NCBI RefSeq assembly: GCF_033446605.1
Contig: NZ_JAWQUO010000024.1
Location: 1 to 64,000 of the forward strand
Source: Iodobacter sp025352645
Lineage (GTDB): Bacteria; Pseudomonadota; Gammaproteobacteria; Burkholderiales; Chitinibacteraceae
Length of the DNA: 64,000 nt
Direction of reading: 5' to 3'
The position numbers were made by a program, and so were the translations under genes. Positions 43,853 through 52,627 of this stretch are shown here, in pieces; positions within the stretch are counted from its first letter, which is position 1; every line of letters begins with the position of its first letter. The notes beneath the pieces were generated by a model. It saw only the letters and a program-made list of their open reading frames with translations. It searched no databases and was not told the origin of the DNA.

Positions 43853-43962
43853 TTTTTGCTCATTCAGTAAAGACATCGCAAAAAGACCGCAGCAAAAATA
43901 AAGTGCCGAAAGCACTAAAAAAAGAACAACTGCGTAACATCACTTCACTATCATCGACGCGT

Positions 43963-43985
43963 GGGCATCAGCCCACCCTAGCTAT
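43963..43985. repeat. Dispersed repeat, family C (short copy)
   Basis: GCGTGGGCATCAGCCCACCC followed by TAG is a compact hairpin related to the longer family C units at 53183-53224 and 63812-63884. It lies in the leader of galE. Confidence 0.55.
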
Positions 43986-44001
43986 CCCATAGGAGCTTTC
44001 C

Positions 44002-45012
44002 ATGTACGTTTTACTCACTGGTGGCGCGGGTTATATTGGCTCGCACACTTATATTGAATTGCTAGCAGCGGGCTTTAAACCGGTTATTTTTGATAATTTA
44101 TACAATGCTCATCCAGAAGTATTAAACCGGATTGCCACCATTACCGGCCAAACTGCCGAGTTTGTAGAAGGCGATGTGCGCGATGCAGCCGCTTTAAAAG
44201 CGCTATTTCAACGCTATGACTTTAACGCCGTGATTCACTTTGCCGGTTTAAAAGCCGTGGGCGAATCGGTTGAAAAACCGCTTATGTATTACGATAACAA
44301 TGTGGTGGGCACCCAGCGCCTACTCGAAGCCATGGTTGAAGCAGGGGTTAAAAACCTCGTCTTCTCCAGCAGCGCCACCGTATATGGCGACCCGCACGCC
44401 GTACCCATCACCGAAGATTTCCCACTATCGGCCACCAATCCTTATGGCCGCTCTAAGCTCATGGTGGAAGATATTGTGCGTGATATTTTCAAATCCGATA
44501 CCAGCTGGAACTTTGCCCTACTGCGTTATTTCAACCCCGTTGGCGCGCATCACTCTGGCCTGATTGGTGAAGACCCGCAGGGCATCCCAAACAACCTAAT
44601 GCCGTTTGTGGCCCAAGTAGCCGTAGGTAAACGTGAAAAACTATCGGTATTTGGCAACGATTACCCCACACCAGACGGCACCGGTGTGCGAGATTACATC
44701 CACGTCGTTGATCTAGCCCGCGGCCATGTAAAAGCCTTGCAAAAACTAGCCACAAATCCTGGCCTAGTGACCGTTAACCTAGGCACAGGCCAAGGTTATT
44801 CAGTGCTAGATATGGTAAAAGCCTTTGAAAAAGCCTCTGGCAATACCGTGCCTTACCAAATTGTGCCACGCCGCGCTGGCGACATCGCCGCCTGCTACGC
44901 CAACCCAGCCTCTGCGCTGGCTGTATTAGGCTGGCAAGCCGAAAAAACCTTGGATGATATGTGCCAAGACAGCTGGAAATGGCAAAGCCAAAATCCGAAT
45001 GGCTTTAACTAA
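44002..45012 (+). CDS. galE: UDP-glucose 4-epimerase (GalE)
   Basis: This 336-residue short-chain dehydrogenase-type enzyme interconverts UDP-glucose and UDP-galactose using tightly bound NAD. The NAD motif is LLTGGAGYIGSHTY; the catalytic Ser/Tyr/Lys are in FSSSATVYGD and NPYGRSKLMVED. GGAGCTTTCC precedes the ATG. It is a single gene with a strong terminator at 45024-45059 and would supply UDP-galactose for the surface polysaccharide and LPS made by the flippase/glycosyltransferase genes downstream. Confidence 0.95.
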   Translation: MYVLLTGGAGYIGSHTYIELLAAGFKPVIFDNLYNAHPEVLNRIATITGQTAEFVEGDVRDAAALKALFQRYDFNAVIHFAGLKAVGESVEKPLMYYDNNVVGTQRLLEAMVEAGVKNLVFSSSATVYGDPHAVPITEDFPLSATNPYGRSKLMVEDIVRDIFKSDTSWNFALLRYFNPVGAHHSGLIGEDPQGIPNNLMPFVAQVAVGKREKLSVFGNDYPTPDGTGVRDYIHVVDLARGHVKALQKLATNPGLVTVNLGTGQGYSVLDMVKAFEKASGNTVPYQIVPRRAGDIAACYANPASALAVLGWQAEKTLDDMCQDSWKWQSQNPNGFN

Positions 45013-45023
45013 AGCCATATCAA

Positions 45024-45059
45024 TAAAAAAAGGCGCATCTTTGGATGCGCCTTTTTTTA
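45024..45059 (+). terminator. Rho-independent terminator of galE
   Basis: AAAAAAAGGCGCATC, TTTG and GATGCGCCTTTTTTT form an 8-bp GC stem with flanking A and T runs, starting a dozen bases after the galE stop codon. Confidence 0.92.
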
Positions 45060-45228
45060 TGGCCCTAAGCATACCTTAAAGCCCACACACTTTAGCTTTG
45101 CCACACACTACATTCGCCATACTTAAGCATTGTGTAATAATATAGATGAGTTACATTAAGCGATCACCTAGTTTCAGCTTAAATATTATTTACAACACCA
45201 TCTAAACGCTTATCCAAATAATAGACCT

Positions 45229-46983
45229 ATGAATTTAAATGACCCCGCAGTCTTACAGCGCACTACTGCCCTTAGCTACCGCAATGCGCATAGCGGGCAA
45301 GTGATTGGCATCATTGCTGCTAGCATTTTATTTTTTGCCCATCGTAGCGATCATTCAATTTATATTCTAACGGCGTGGTGGCTTACCACCTGTGCTTTAG
45401 CGCTATTTCGCCTGTCTGTTTTTAATCAGTATGCAAAAAATGCTGCCCAACATCATTTTAGTTATTGGCGGCGAGTTCATTTAATCGGGGTATGCCTTAC
45501 TGGCTTGCTGTGGTGTGCGGGCGGTACTTACTTTATGCTCAGCAGCACCATTTTGCTCAAGATGTTTACTGCTTTTGTTTTCTCTGGATTAGTTGTTGGC
45601 TCTTTACCTATTTTAGGGCCGATGCTTCCTGCAATGCGCGCTTATGCATTCTTAATGGTGTTGCCCATTTTAATTAATGCCTGCACCCAGCCAACACAAA
45701 TGGACATGCTCTTAGGTGGGATGAATCTATTTTTCTTTTTTACACTCATGAAAAGTGCACGCTCTTATCACGATACCATTGTAGAAAGCTTAATTCTAGA
45801 ACTTGGCCAAACTCGCCTTGCTGAAGACTTAGCCAAAATGCGCAATCAAGCCGAAATGGCAACGCGATCAAAAAGCGAATTTATTGCCAATGTTAGCCAT
45901 GAAATTAGAACCCCAATGAATGGCATATTAGGCATGGCGCATTTATTAGCGCAAAGCCCTTTATCAAGCAAACAAAAAGAAACAGTTGATGTAATTTGCT
46001 CCTCGGCCGATTTATTATTGGCATTGGTGAATGATGTACTTGATCTATCTAAAATAGAAGCTGAATGCCTAGAAATATCTGCTCAGCCTATCCATTTAGC
46101 CAGTTTAATTAATGAAATGCACAATATGTTTAAGCAATCAGCCCAAAGCAAAGGCTTGAATATCGTTTTGCAGCACAAAGGCAATATTGATATTACCCTG
46201 CTTGGCGATGGCCTACGCTTACGGCAAGTATTGGTTAATTTATTAGGCAATGCGGTTAAATTTACCCAGCAAGGGCTAATCAGCTTACATATTAATGTCA
46301 AAGAAATAGCCACAGACTATCAAATTGATATTGCGGTTATTGATAGTGGGATTGGTATTTCGGCAGAGCGCCTACCTTATATATTTGATGCTTTTGTACA
46401 AGCAGATGGATCCTCTACCCGAGAATACACCGGCACGGGTTTGGGCCTGACCATTGCACGGCGTTTAGTGCGCGCCATGGGAGGGGATTTAATTGCCACC
46501 TCTAAACTGGCCAGTGGCTCGCAATTTCAATTTTCCTTGCGCTGCCCTAAAGCAGATCTACCAATTATTGAGACAATAACAGCAGTAGAGCCACTACCGC
46601 CGCGTAAATTACGGGTGCTATTGGCCGAAGATAATCCTACCAATCGCTTGGTGGCAACGCGTTTATTAGAAAACGAAGGACATACCGTATTTAGCGCAGA
46701 AAATGGCCAGCTTGCCTTAGATTTTCTGAGCAATGAAAAAGTAGATTTAATTTTAATGGATATGCAAATGCCGGAAATGGATGGCCTAGAAGCCACACGC
46801 CAGATTCGCGCCCACGCCAATCCATCGATTAATCAACTGCCCATTATGGCGCTGACCGCCAATGCCCTAGAGGAAGACCGTAAATTATGCCTTGAAGCAG
46901 GCATGAATATATTTTTAACCAAGCCATTACGCCCTGCTTTATTAAAACAGGCCATGCTTGAGTTAATGGAAGAGCATGGGTAA
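45229..46983 (+). CDS. Hybrid histidine kinase with membrane-integral sensor
   Basis: This 584-residue protein starts with about five to six membrane helices (residues 25-180). A HisKA domain follows with His224 in FIANVSHEIRTPMNGILGM, then an HATPase domain (DSGIGISAERLPYIFDAF, GTGLGLTIARRLV). A C-terminal receiver has Asp511 in LILMDMQMPEMDG and Lys in LTKPL. It has the arrangement of RcsC/BarA-type hybrids and needs a downstream Hpt protein and regulator, none of which is adjacent. The signal is unknown. It stands alone after galE. Confidence 0.92.
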   Translation: MNLNDPAVLQRTTALSYRNAHSGQVIGIIAASILFFAHRSDHSIYILTAWWLTTCALALFRLSVFNQYAKNAAQHHFSYWRRVHLIGVCLTGLLWCAGGTYFMLSSTILLKMFTAFVFSGLVVGSLPILGPMLPAMRAYAFLMVLPILINACTQPTQMDMLLGGMNLFFFFTLMKSARSYHDTIVESLILELGQTRLAEDLAKMRNQAEMATRSKSEFIANVSHEIRTPMNGILGMAHLLAQSPLSSKQKETVDVICSSADLLLALVNDVLDLSKIEAECLEISAQPIHLASLINEMHNMFKQSAQSKGLNIVLQHKGNIDITLLGDGLRLRQVLVNLLGNAVKFTQQGLISLHINVKEIATDYQIDIAVIDSGIGISAERLPYIFDAFVQADGSSTREYTGTGLGLTIARRLVRAMGGDLIATSKLASGSQFQFSLRCPKADLPIIETITAVEPLPPRKLRVLLAEDNPTNRLVATRLLENEGHTVFSAENGQLALDFLSNEKVDLILMDMQMPEMDGLEATRQIRAHANPSINQLPIMALTANALEEDRKLCLEAGMNIFLTKPLRPALLKQAMLELMEEHG

Positions 46984-47072
46984 AAGTGAGCTGCTAGATC
47001 ATTACACAATAAAATCTAGATAATCACTCATCCTCGCATTATGACAAAATAGAGTTCCCCAGCTTACTGTAC

Positions 47073-48764
47073 TTACTCGCTATAACTTGCCAGCTGCTGC
47101 AAGGTATCAAACATCTGCTGCAATTCTTGCGGGATGGCGTCTGCGCCAGCAATTTCTGCGGCTTCGGCAATTTCTAGTGCCATACCGGGCTTGGAGTGAT
47201 AACGCAGAGCGCGTTGGATGATTTCTTCGTCGGGGCGAGGGGGCGCGGCGTCCATCGCGGCTTGGTGCCAATGATTAAGCGGGCCTCGGGGCTTGGCAGC
47301 ATTGCGGTAAGTATCGGCAAAGCCGTTATCCCAGAGATAATGCTCGATATCGCGGCAACTAATGGCGGTGATATGCAGAGCATCGGGCCTATCGTTAAGC
47401 AGGCTGCGGGCCTTGGCAATATAGCGCTGGCCGGCCTCATCGCCATCGGCAATCAGGTGCCAGACTATGCCTAAGCGATCGGCAAATTTAATCAGCGGCG
47501 TGAGCCCTGCTTGGGCAAATTCTACGCAGCGTATGCCCTCCATAGGGAAATTCACGCCGTAAATCCGCGCTAGCTCTGGCATCAGCCAAAATTCCGTCTC
47601 GCCTTCAACCAACAACCAAACCCGAGCAAACATGCTGCTGGCGCGATTTGCCCGCACATGAAACGCCACTTTTCTGGCATCACTGGCCGACAAAGCCTGC
47701 TCCCCCACCTGATAAACGTGCACATGCTGACGGCGGCGCACCAAACGGCGCAAGGCTTGGTGGGGAAAACTTGCCAGCAAATCGCCATGATTGGTAGTGA
47801 TCAGTTTTTGCAGCGGCAGCTGCTCAATCAAGCCCCACATCATGGCCAGCTGGATGGGGTGTAAGTGGGTTTCTGGGTCTTCCATCAATAAAATGGGGTG
47901 CGCCCCCTGCTGCAGGGGCAAATCGCCACGGGCATTAATTAAAGCGCCCAGTAGCATCAACAGCGCCACCCGCCGTTGGCTAGAGCCTGCCCTGCCGGCA
48001 ATTTCTAATAGACTATCGTCATCGCGTAAATTAAGCGGCGTGCTGGCAATTTGTTTAGCAAGCCGTTGCAAAGGGACGGGAGCTTGCAGCAGCTCGGCGT
48101 GTTCAGAAAGAAAAGCTTCAACCGCATCTAGGCCCTGAGTCAGCTCCTGTGGGTGCAACTGATGGGGCAAAGTCAGGATGCGCTCAAACACGGCCCGCAC
48201 TGCGGCCGATGCTGGCTGAGGCGGATCATCACTGCGATTTTTTTGCGCAAGGCGCGGGTGCTCCAACCAATCGGTGAGCTGCATATCGCGAAAGCGCAGC
48301 ACCGGATGGTGGCGAATCAATAACACTGCCAGAGCATCACTATCGGCATGCGGCCTTTCTGCGCCTTCCTTATCTACAAAGCTGCGGTGGCTGCGTACCT
48401 CGCCGTGGCCATAGCGCTCTGCGGAAAAACGCAGCGCCAGCCAAGTACAGCCCGCCTCATCCTGCCAGCTTAAATCTGTCAATACTGGGGATGGCAAAGC
48501 AGCAAGACCATCCCCACAAAAAAACAGCGTGATATTTAAGCGCCGTGCAATCGTCGCCCGGGTATTGGCCACGCGGTGAAAGTCTTCATGGGTAAACAAA
48601 GCATCTAGCGGCACCGCCTCGCTTAAGCAACGAGTAAGCGCCGTAATCAAACTGGTTTTCCCCCAGTTATTCTCACCAAACAGCGCAGTGCGCTCTCGCT
48701 CTAGGCTCAGATCAATCTGGCTAATACCGCGAAAATTAGTGATTTGTAAGCGCAAGAGATGCAT
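47073..48764 (-). CDS. YbjD-type OLD-family ATPase/TOPRIM nuclease
   Basis: This 563-residue protein begins with a Walker A motif (GENNWGKTSLI) in an SMC/OLD-like ATPase domain and has a Walker B-like LLMEDPETHLHP near residue 268. It ends with a TOPRIM domain (LLVEGETEFWLMPELA and LIADGDEAGQRYI, about residues 365 and 420). This is the architecture of DUF2813/YbjD, class 2-like OLD nucleases, some of which act in anti-phage defence when paired with Gabija or retron partners. No helicase or UvrD partner lies next to it, so a DNA-repair role is equally possible. The start ATG 48764 excludes a 14-residue extension without ribosome site. Confidence 0.82.
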   Translation of the reverse strand: MHLLRLQITNFRGISQIDLSLERERTALFGENNWGKTSLITALTRCLSEAVPLDALFTHEDFHRVANTRATIARRLNITLFFCGDGLAALPSPVLTDLSWQDEAGCTWLALRFSAERYGHGEVRSHRSFVDKEGAERPHADSDALAVLLIRHHPVLRFRDMQLTDWLEHPRLAQKNRSDDPPQPASAAVRAVFERILTLPHQLHPQELTQGLDAVEAFLSEHAELLQAPVPLQRLAKQIASTPLNLRDDDSLLEIAGRAGSSQRRVALLMLLGALINARGDLPLQQGAHPILLMEDPETHLHPIQLAMMWGLIEQLPLQKLITTNHGDLLASFPHQALRRLVRRRQHVHVYQVGEQALSASDARKVAFHVRANRASSMFARVWLLVEGETEFWLMPELARIYGVNFPMEGIRCVEFAQAGLTPLIKFADRLGIVWHLIADGDEAGQRYIAKARSLLNDRPDALHITAISCRDIEHYLWDNGFADTYRNAAKPRGPLNHWHQAAMDAAPPRPDEEIIQRALRYHSKPGMALEIAEAAEIAGADAIPQELQQMFDTLQQLASYSE

Positions 48765-48814
48765 GGTGGCTTCCGGTGGCAGGCTTGGTGAAAGCCTACA
48801 CAACATCAGTCTGA

Positions 48815-49183
48815 CTAGCCAAACAAAAACACATGCAATACTCGGCCAGGCATCAAAACCGCAGCCAAACCGGCTCCTAGCGATCCATAAAAAGCGCCAG
48901 CGGCAAAATCTTTATGCCTATTAATATGCCCCTGCCGAATAGAATAAACCGATACCAACACACAAATAATCACCCAAATCGATAGCAAATGAATCGGGCC
49001 ATAACCCATGTACCAATTGATATATCCTTTTATCCAGAATGAGGAAATCGCCACAATGAGCATGGCCAGCATCCAAGATCTACCCAGCGCCTTATGTAAA
49101 GACGTGCCCTTAGGCCGAGCCAACTGCATTGCGCCAATAATTAACACCCAGAATGCTGAGAATAAATGAATGGTGATTTGCAT
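48815..49183 (-). CDS. DUF2306-like small membrane protein
   Basis: This 122-residue protein has four predicted membrane helices and the DUF2306 pattern: an early His in the first helix (TIHLFSAFWVL), KGTSLHKALGRSW, FGPIHLL-type YGPIHLLSIW, and GHINRHKDFAAGAF, then PGRVLHVFLF. Such proteins are inner-membrane proteins of unknown role. The ATG at 49183 is preferred; the frame upstream to 49288 passes through a family F repeat. It lies 98 bases after the DUF6622-like gene on the same strand. Confidence 0.65.
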   Translation of the reverse strand: MQITIHLFSAFWVLIIGAMQLARPKGTSLHKALGRSWMLAMLIVAISSFWIKGYINWYMGYGPIHLLSIWVIICVLVSVYSIRQGHINRHKDFAAGAFYGSLGAGLAAVLMPGRVLHVFLFG

Positions 49184-49224
49184 TGTTTTACCAGAGTGAT
49201 GTGATGCAAAGAACCCAAATCTTG

Positions 49225-49256
49225 AACCACAGAGAACACGTAGTGTCACGGAGAAA
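49225..49256. repeat. Dispersed repeat, family F (fragment)
   Basis: GAACCACAGAGAACACGTAG followed by TGTCACGGAG lies between the two small membrane-protein genes and is related to the copies at 14136, 35581 and 53786. Confidence 0.5.
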
Positions 49257-49280
49257 AACATTGAATAGAAGGCGGACTCC

Positions 49281-49787
49281 TTACTCAATCACCATCGCCG
49301 CCAAAGGCACTCGCAGCTGCATCAATACTCGCAGCAGGGTGCGGAACATAAAGCCGTTAAAAAATCCATAAATCAGCGCCACACTCACCGCAAAAGCCGT
49401 GTGTGTTGCAAGCTCAGGGTGCATGGCCATCATGGCTTCGGCGATATATTTGCTTAAGAAAATACCCATCATCAGCGCCAAAGGCATCCCGCTGCCCTTC
49501 AGGCTTACGGTGTAATCACTGGCATTAAAACGTGCCAAATCAGGCTTACCTATCATCCATACCATTGCGATGGCAATCAGCATGCCTGAGAGCCAAAAAA
49601 TCAAAACAATAGGCTGATTAAAATGATTTACCATGCCGCTAATTGAAAGACCCAGCATCAATAAAGGAAACAAAACCACCTTGCCTAGCGGTAAAACCTG
49701 ATCTTTTAAGCCACGCACTCCCATCAGGATTAATACGGAGAATACGATCCAAACCCAAGTCGGTGTGTGTGCAAGTAGCTGATTCAT
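49281..49787 (-). CDS. DUF6622-like membrane protein
   Basis: This 168-residue protein has four to five predicted membrane helices and begins MNQLLAHTPTWVWIVFSVLI, with RGLKDQVLPLGKVVLFPL and SDYTVSLKGSGMPLALMM typical of the DUF6622 group. The function is unknown. The ATG at 49787 was chosen over an upstream frame that lacks a ribosome site. It is likely transcribed with the DUF2306-like gene. Confidence 0.6.
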   Translation of the reverse strand: MNQLLAHTPTWVWIVFSVLILMGVRGLKDQVLPLGKVVLFPLLMLGLSISGMVNHFNQPIVLIFWLSGMLIAIAMVWMIGKPDLARFNASDYTVSLKGSGMPLALMMGIFLSKYIAEAMMAMHPELATHTAFAVSVALIYGFFNGFMFRTLLRVLMQLRVPLAAMVIE

Positions 49788-50031
49788 TTTGCTGATTCCT
49801 GTCTTAAAAATTAATGACATAAGGATATCAACATGGATCAAACCTTACATACCAATGCGATAAAGTGTTGTTGTATGGGATAAAACGCCATAGATAAGGA
49901 TGGGATAAGGCTCTCCCGTAGACTACGCAAGGAGCAAGAGCCTAGATACACACTGTTAATAAGCCATCGCCCGTCAAGTGCTTAGCTGCGATGCGGTACA
50001 ATCCGAGCTTCATTTTTTAACATGCGCCGCT

Positions 50032-51324
50032 ATGTCGCTCGATTCCAGCCTTAAATCCAATATTTTTGCCCTGTATCTAGTGCAGGGGCTAAATTATCTG
50101 GTGTCATTTGTCACCTTTCCCTTTCTGCTAGTACAGCTCGGCACGGAAGGCTTTGGAGTGATGAACTTTGCCTTTGCCTCGATTCAGTACGGCGTTTTAC
50201 TGACTGATTTTGGCTTTAATCTTTCGGCCGTGCGCGATGTAGCGCAGGCAAAAGATGATCCAGCAAAAGCTGCGCGTATTTTCTGGCGGGTTACTTGGGC
50301 CAAAACACTGCTGATGATTGCATCCAGCCTACTACTTTTAGTGCTGACCTTTACCTTGGGCAGTTGGGAAGCGCATTCCAGTATTTTTCTCTGGAGCCAG
50401 CTTTATATTGTTAGCTCGGTGCTGTTCCCTATCTGGTATTTCCAAGGCTTTGAAAAACTGCAGCTAGCCGCAGGGCTGATGGTATTAGCCAGAGCCGCTA
50501 CACTGGGCTTTTTACTGATGTGGGTTAGCGGCCCACAAGACGTGGCGCTGGCAGTTATTTTGCAAGCCACACCGCAAATTTTGGCGGGGCTACTGTGGTG
50601 GTTTACTGGCCTTGGCGTAGCAAAACCGCAGTGGGTGCGGGTGCAATGGCACGAGCTAAAAGACGCATTACGCGCCAGTTGGCCGTTTTTTCTATCCGCG
50701 ATTTCTACTAGCCTTTACACCACCTCTACCACCGTTTTGCTGGGGATGTTTTCGGCGCCCTTACAGGTTGGCTTGTTTACTGCCGCCAATAAGCTGGTTT
50801 ATATCGCCCAAGGCTTAATTGGCCCGTTGGTTCAAGCCACCTATCCGCGCATTGCCAGCTTAGCCATCAGTGATAAACCCGCCGCCTTGCAACTGATTAA
50901 AAAAGCCTTCCGCATACAGGGTGTGGTGGGGCTAGCGATGACGCTGGGGCTGGCGCTGTTTTTGCCGCTGTTTACGCCGCTAGTTGTACATATCTTTGGT
51001 GCTGATTTCGGTTTATCGCGGGCGTTTCTGGCGCTAAGTAACTCACAAGACGTGATGATCTGGCTCTCGCCGGTGATTTTGCTTGGCGCAGTCTCGCTGG
51101 TATATGGTCAGCAAACTCTACTGGTATTCGGCTTTGAGCGCTATTTCAGCCGCGTACTGGTGGTAGCGGGCTTACTGAATGTGGCTTTAATGTGCTGGTG
51201 GGTGCCAGGATCACCCCAAGCAGCACTGCGTGCGGCGCAAAGTGTACTGACGGTGGAAGGCTTTATTGTTTTGGCATTTTGGTGGCGGGCAAGAAAAATT
51301 TATAAAGAGATTAAACCGCTATGA
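50032..51324 (+). CDS. Wzx-like oligosaccharide flippase
   Basis: This 430-residue polytopic membrane protein of about 12 helices belongs to the MOP/PST flippase family: NIFALYLVQGLNYLVSFVTFPFLLVQLG at the start, then FAFASIQYGVLLTDFGFNLSAVRDVA. It would move an undecaprenyl-linked glycan across the inner membrane. It overlaps the GT2 gene by four bases (ATGA), and a GT4 gene follows, so these are the core of a small surface-glycan cluster. No polymerase or initiating transferase lies in the window. Confidence 0.88.
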   Translation: MSLDSSLKSNIFALYLVQGLNYLVSFVTFPFLLVQLGTEGFGVMNFAFASIQYGVLLTDFGFNLSAVRDVAQAKDDPAKAARIFWRVTWAKTLLMIASSLLLLVLTFTLGSWEAHSSIFLWSQLYIVSSVLFPIWYFQGFEKLQLAAGLMVLARAATLGFLLMWVSGPQDVALAVILQATPQILAGLLWWFTGLGVAKPQWVRVQWHELKDALRASWPFFLSAISTSLYTTSTTVLLGMFSAPLQVGLFTAANKLVYIAQGLIGPLVQATYPRIASLAISDKPAALQLIKKAFRIQGVVGLAMTLGLALFLPLFTPLVVHIFGADFGLSRAFLALSNSQDVMIWLSPVILLGAVSLVYGQQTLLVFGFERYFSRVLVVAGLLNVALMCWWVPGSPQAALRAAQSVLTVEGFIVLAFWWRARKIYKEIKPL

Positions 51325-52349
51325 ACATCGCACCCAAAGTTAGCTTTGTGCTGCCCTGCTATAACTCTGCAGCGTATTTACAAGCCACACTGGATTCAAT
51401 CAGCCAGCAGAGTTTTAAAGATTTTGAATGTATTGCCGTAGACGATGGCTCTAGCGACAGCACTTTGGCGCTCTTACAGCAGCACGCCCAGCAAGACCCG
51501 CGTTTTGTAATTATCACGCGGGAAAATCGCGGCCTGATTGCCACACTAAACGAGGCCATTAGCTTAGCCAAAGGCGAGTGGATTGCCCGCATGGATGCGG
51601 ATGATATTTGCCACCCACAGCGTATAGAGAAACAACTCCAACGCTTGCAAGCCACCGGCAGCGACGTGTGTGGCAGCTGGATTCGTTTTTTTGGCGACAA
51701 AAGCGGCGAGTGGATGACACCCAGCACAGATGGCGCAATCAAGGCCATGCTGCTGTTTAACTCCGCCTTTGCCCACCCCAGCGTGATGGCCCGAACTGCG
51801 CTACTCAAAACGCATCCTTACCCGCCCCACGCCGTGCATGCCGAAGACTACGCGCTGTGGTGCACGCTTGCCGAAGTGGGCGCACGCTTTACCGCCGTGC
51901 CAGAAGTACTCCTGGATTATCGCTGCCATGCAGGGCAAATTACCCAAAGTAAAAAAGACCAGCTGCGTGCCACCGCGCAAATCATCCGTAGCAAATACGC
52001 CCGCTTTGCCCTACCCGCCGCCATGCAAAAAAATGCGGCCCGCTTTGTAGAGCTAGCGGAACCGGCAAGGCCGCTTTCCCGTGCAGAATTTGACTGGATG
52101 TGTGATTTTTATCTGGAGCTAGCCAGCACTTGGCCAGCCAGCCGCGATATCTTGGGCGAAGTCTGGGTAGATAGCTTGCAGCGCAGCTCAGGCAGCAATC
52201 TGCTGCTACTGCCTAAAATCCACTCCTTGAGTAAGGCGCTGCCAGTGCCTGCCAGTGAGCAGCCTAAACTAAAGCGCCAGCTGCTGCGCTGCTTGATTGG
52301 CGATAACGTTTGGCAGCTGATTAAAAAAATAAAAACCAACGTTCTGTAG
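51321..52349 (+). CDS. Family 2 glycosyltransferase
   Basis: This 342-residue GT-A enzyme shows SFVLPCYNSAAYLQATLDSI, the first Asp in VDDGSSDSTL, and the second in ARMDADDICHP (the DXD), typical of family 2 sugar transferases acting on polysaccharide or LPS. It overlaps the flippase gene (ATGA) and is followed by a spacer containing a MITE and then the GT4 gene. The sugar donor cannot be told from the sequence. Confidence 0.9.
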   Translation: MNIAPKVSFVLPCYNSAAYLQATLDSISQQSFKDFECIAVDDGSSDSTLALLQQHAQQDPRFVIITRENRGLIATLNEAISLAKGEWIARMDADDICHPQRIEKQLQRLQATGSDVCGSWIRFFGDKSGEWMTPSTDGAIKAMLLFNSAFAHPSVMARTALLKTHPYPPHAVHAEDYALWCTLAEVGARFTAVPEVLLDYRCHAGQITQSKKDQLRATAQIIRSKYARFALPAAMQKNAARFVELAEPARPLSRAEFDWMCDFYLELASTWPASRDILGEVWVDSLQRSSGSNLLLLPKIHSLSKALPVPASEQPKLKRQLLRCLIGDNVWQLIKKIKTNVL

Positions 52350-52393
52350 ACACAGAGACCAGTAAGAACACAGTTCCCACAAAGAAAACCATA

Positions 52394-52564
52394 CCTGATT
52401 ATGTCTCTTGCTCAATGAACTCTTTGTAGATAAATTTCTTGAGTGCTGGGCTTGGTTTTTGAATGCGTAGGGCGGGTGAAACCCGCGAACCATATTGAAT
52501 AAATACGCGGGTTTCACCCGCCCTACGATATTTATAATGAGATTGAGCAAGAGACATAATCAGG
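52394..52564. mobile_element. MITE with terminal repeats matching the IS1595-like element
   Basis: A 171-bp element has perfect 23-bp inverted ends (left CCTGATTATGTCTCTTGCTC followed by AAT). It is flanked by an exact 8-bp direct repeat AAACCATA at 52386-52393 and 52565-52572. Its right end is identical to the IS end at 99-121. It carries no gene. Its middle holds a 62-bp palindrome (52466-52527) that occurs again at 54913-54974 without the terminal repeats, so a second repeat is nested in the MITE. It lies between the GT2 and GT4 genes and probably disrupts or modifies their joint transcript. Confidence 0.88.
52466..52527. repeat. 62-bp palindromic repeat nested in the MITE
   Basis: Arms CGTAGGGCGGGTGAAACCCG and CGGGTTTCACCCGCCCTACG enclose TATTGAATAAATA. 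The copy at 54913-54974 is nearly identical and sits in a different setting. Inside each arm the sequence GGGTGAAACCC is itself a small dyad. Confidence 0.8.
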
Positions 52565-52627
52565 AAACCATAAGCATGTTTTATTGTTTTCTCCCTATCC
52601 TGCTTTTTAAAAGGCTCTAATGATCTA

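Noticed and set aside
43903..43927. AGTGC-CGAAA-GCACT hairpin followed by A7 after lptG
   Set aside because: As a terminator it would only work on the minus strand, where no gene ends; on the plus strand there is no T-run.
47073..49787. Gabija-like defence island around the OLD nuclease
   Set aside because: No UvrD-type helicase, reverse transcriptase or other defence gene is adjacent.
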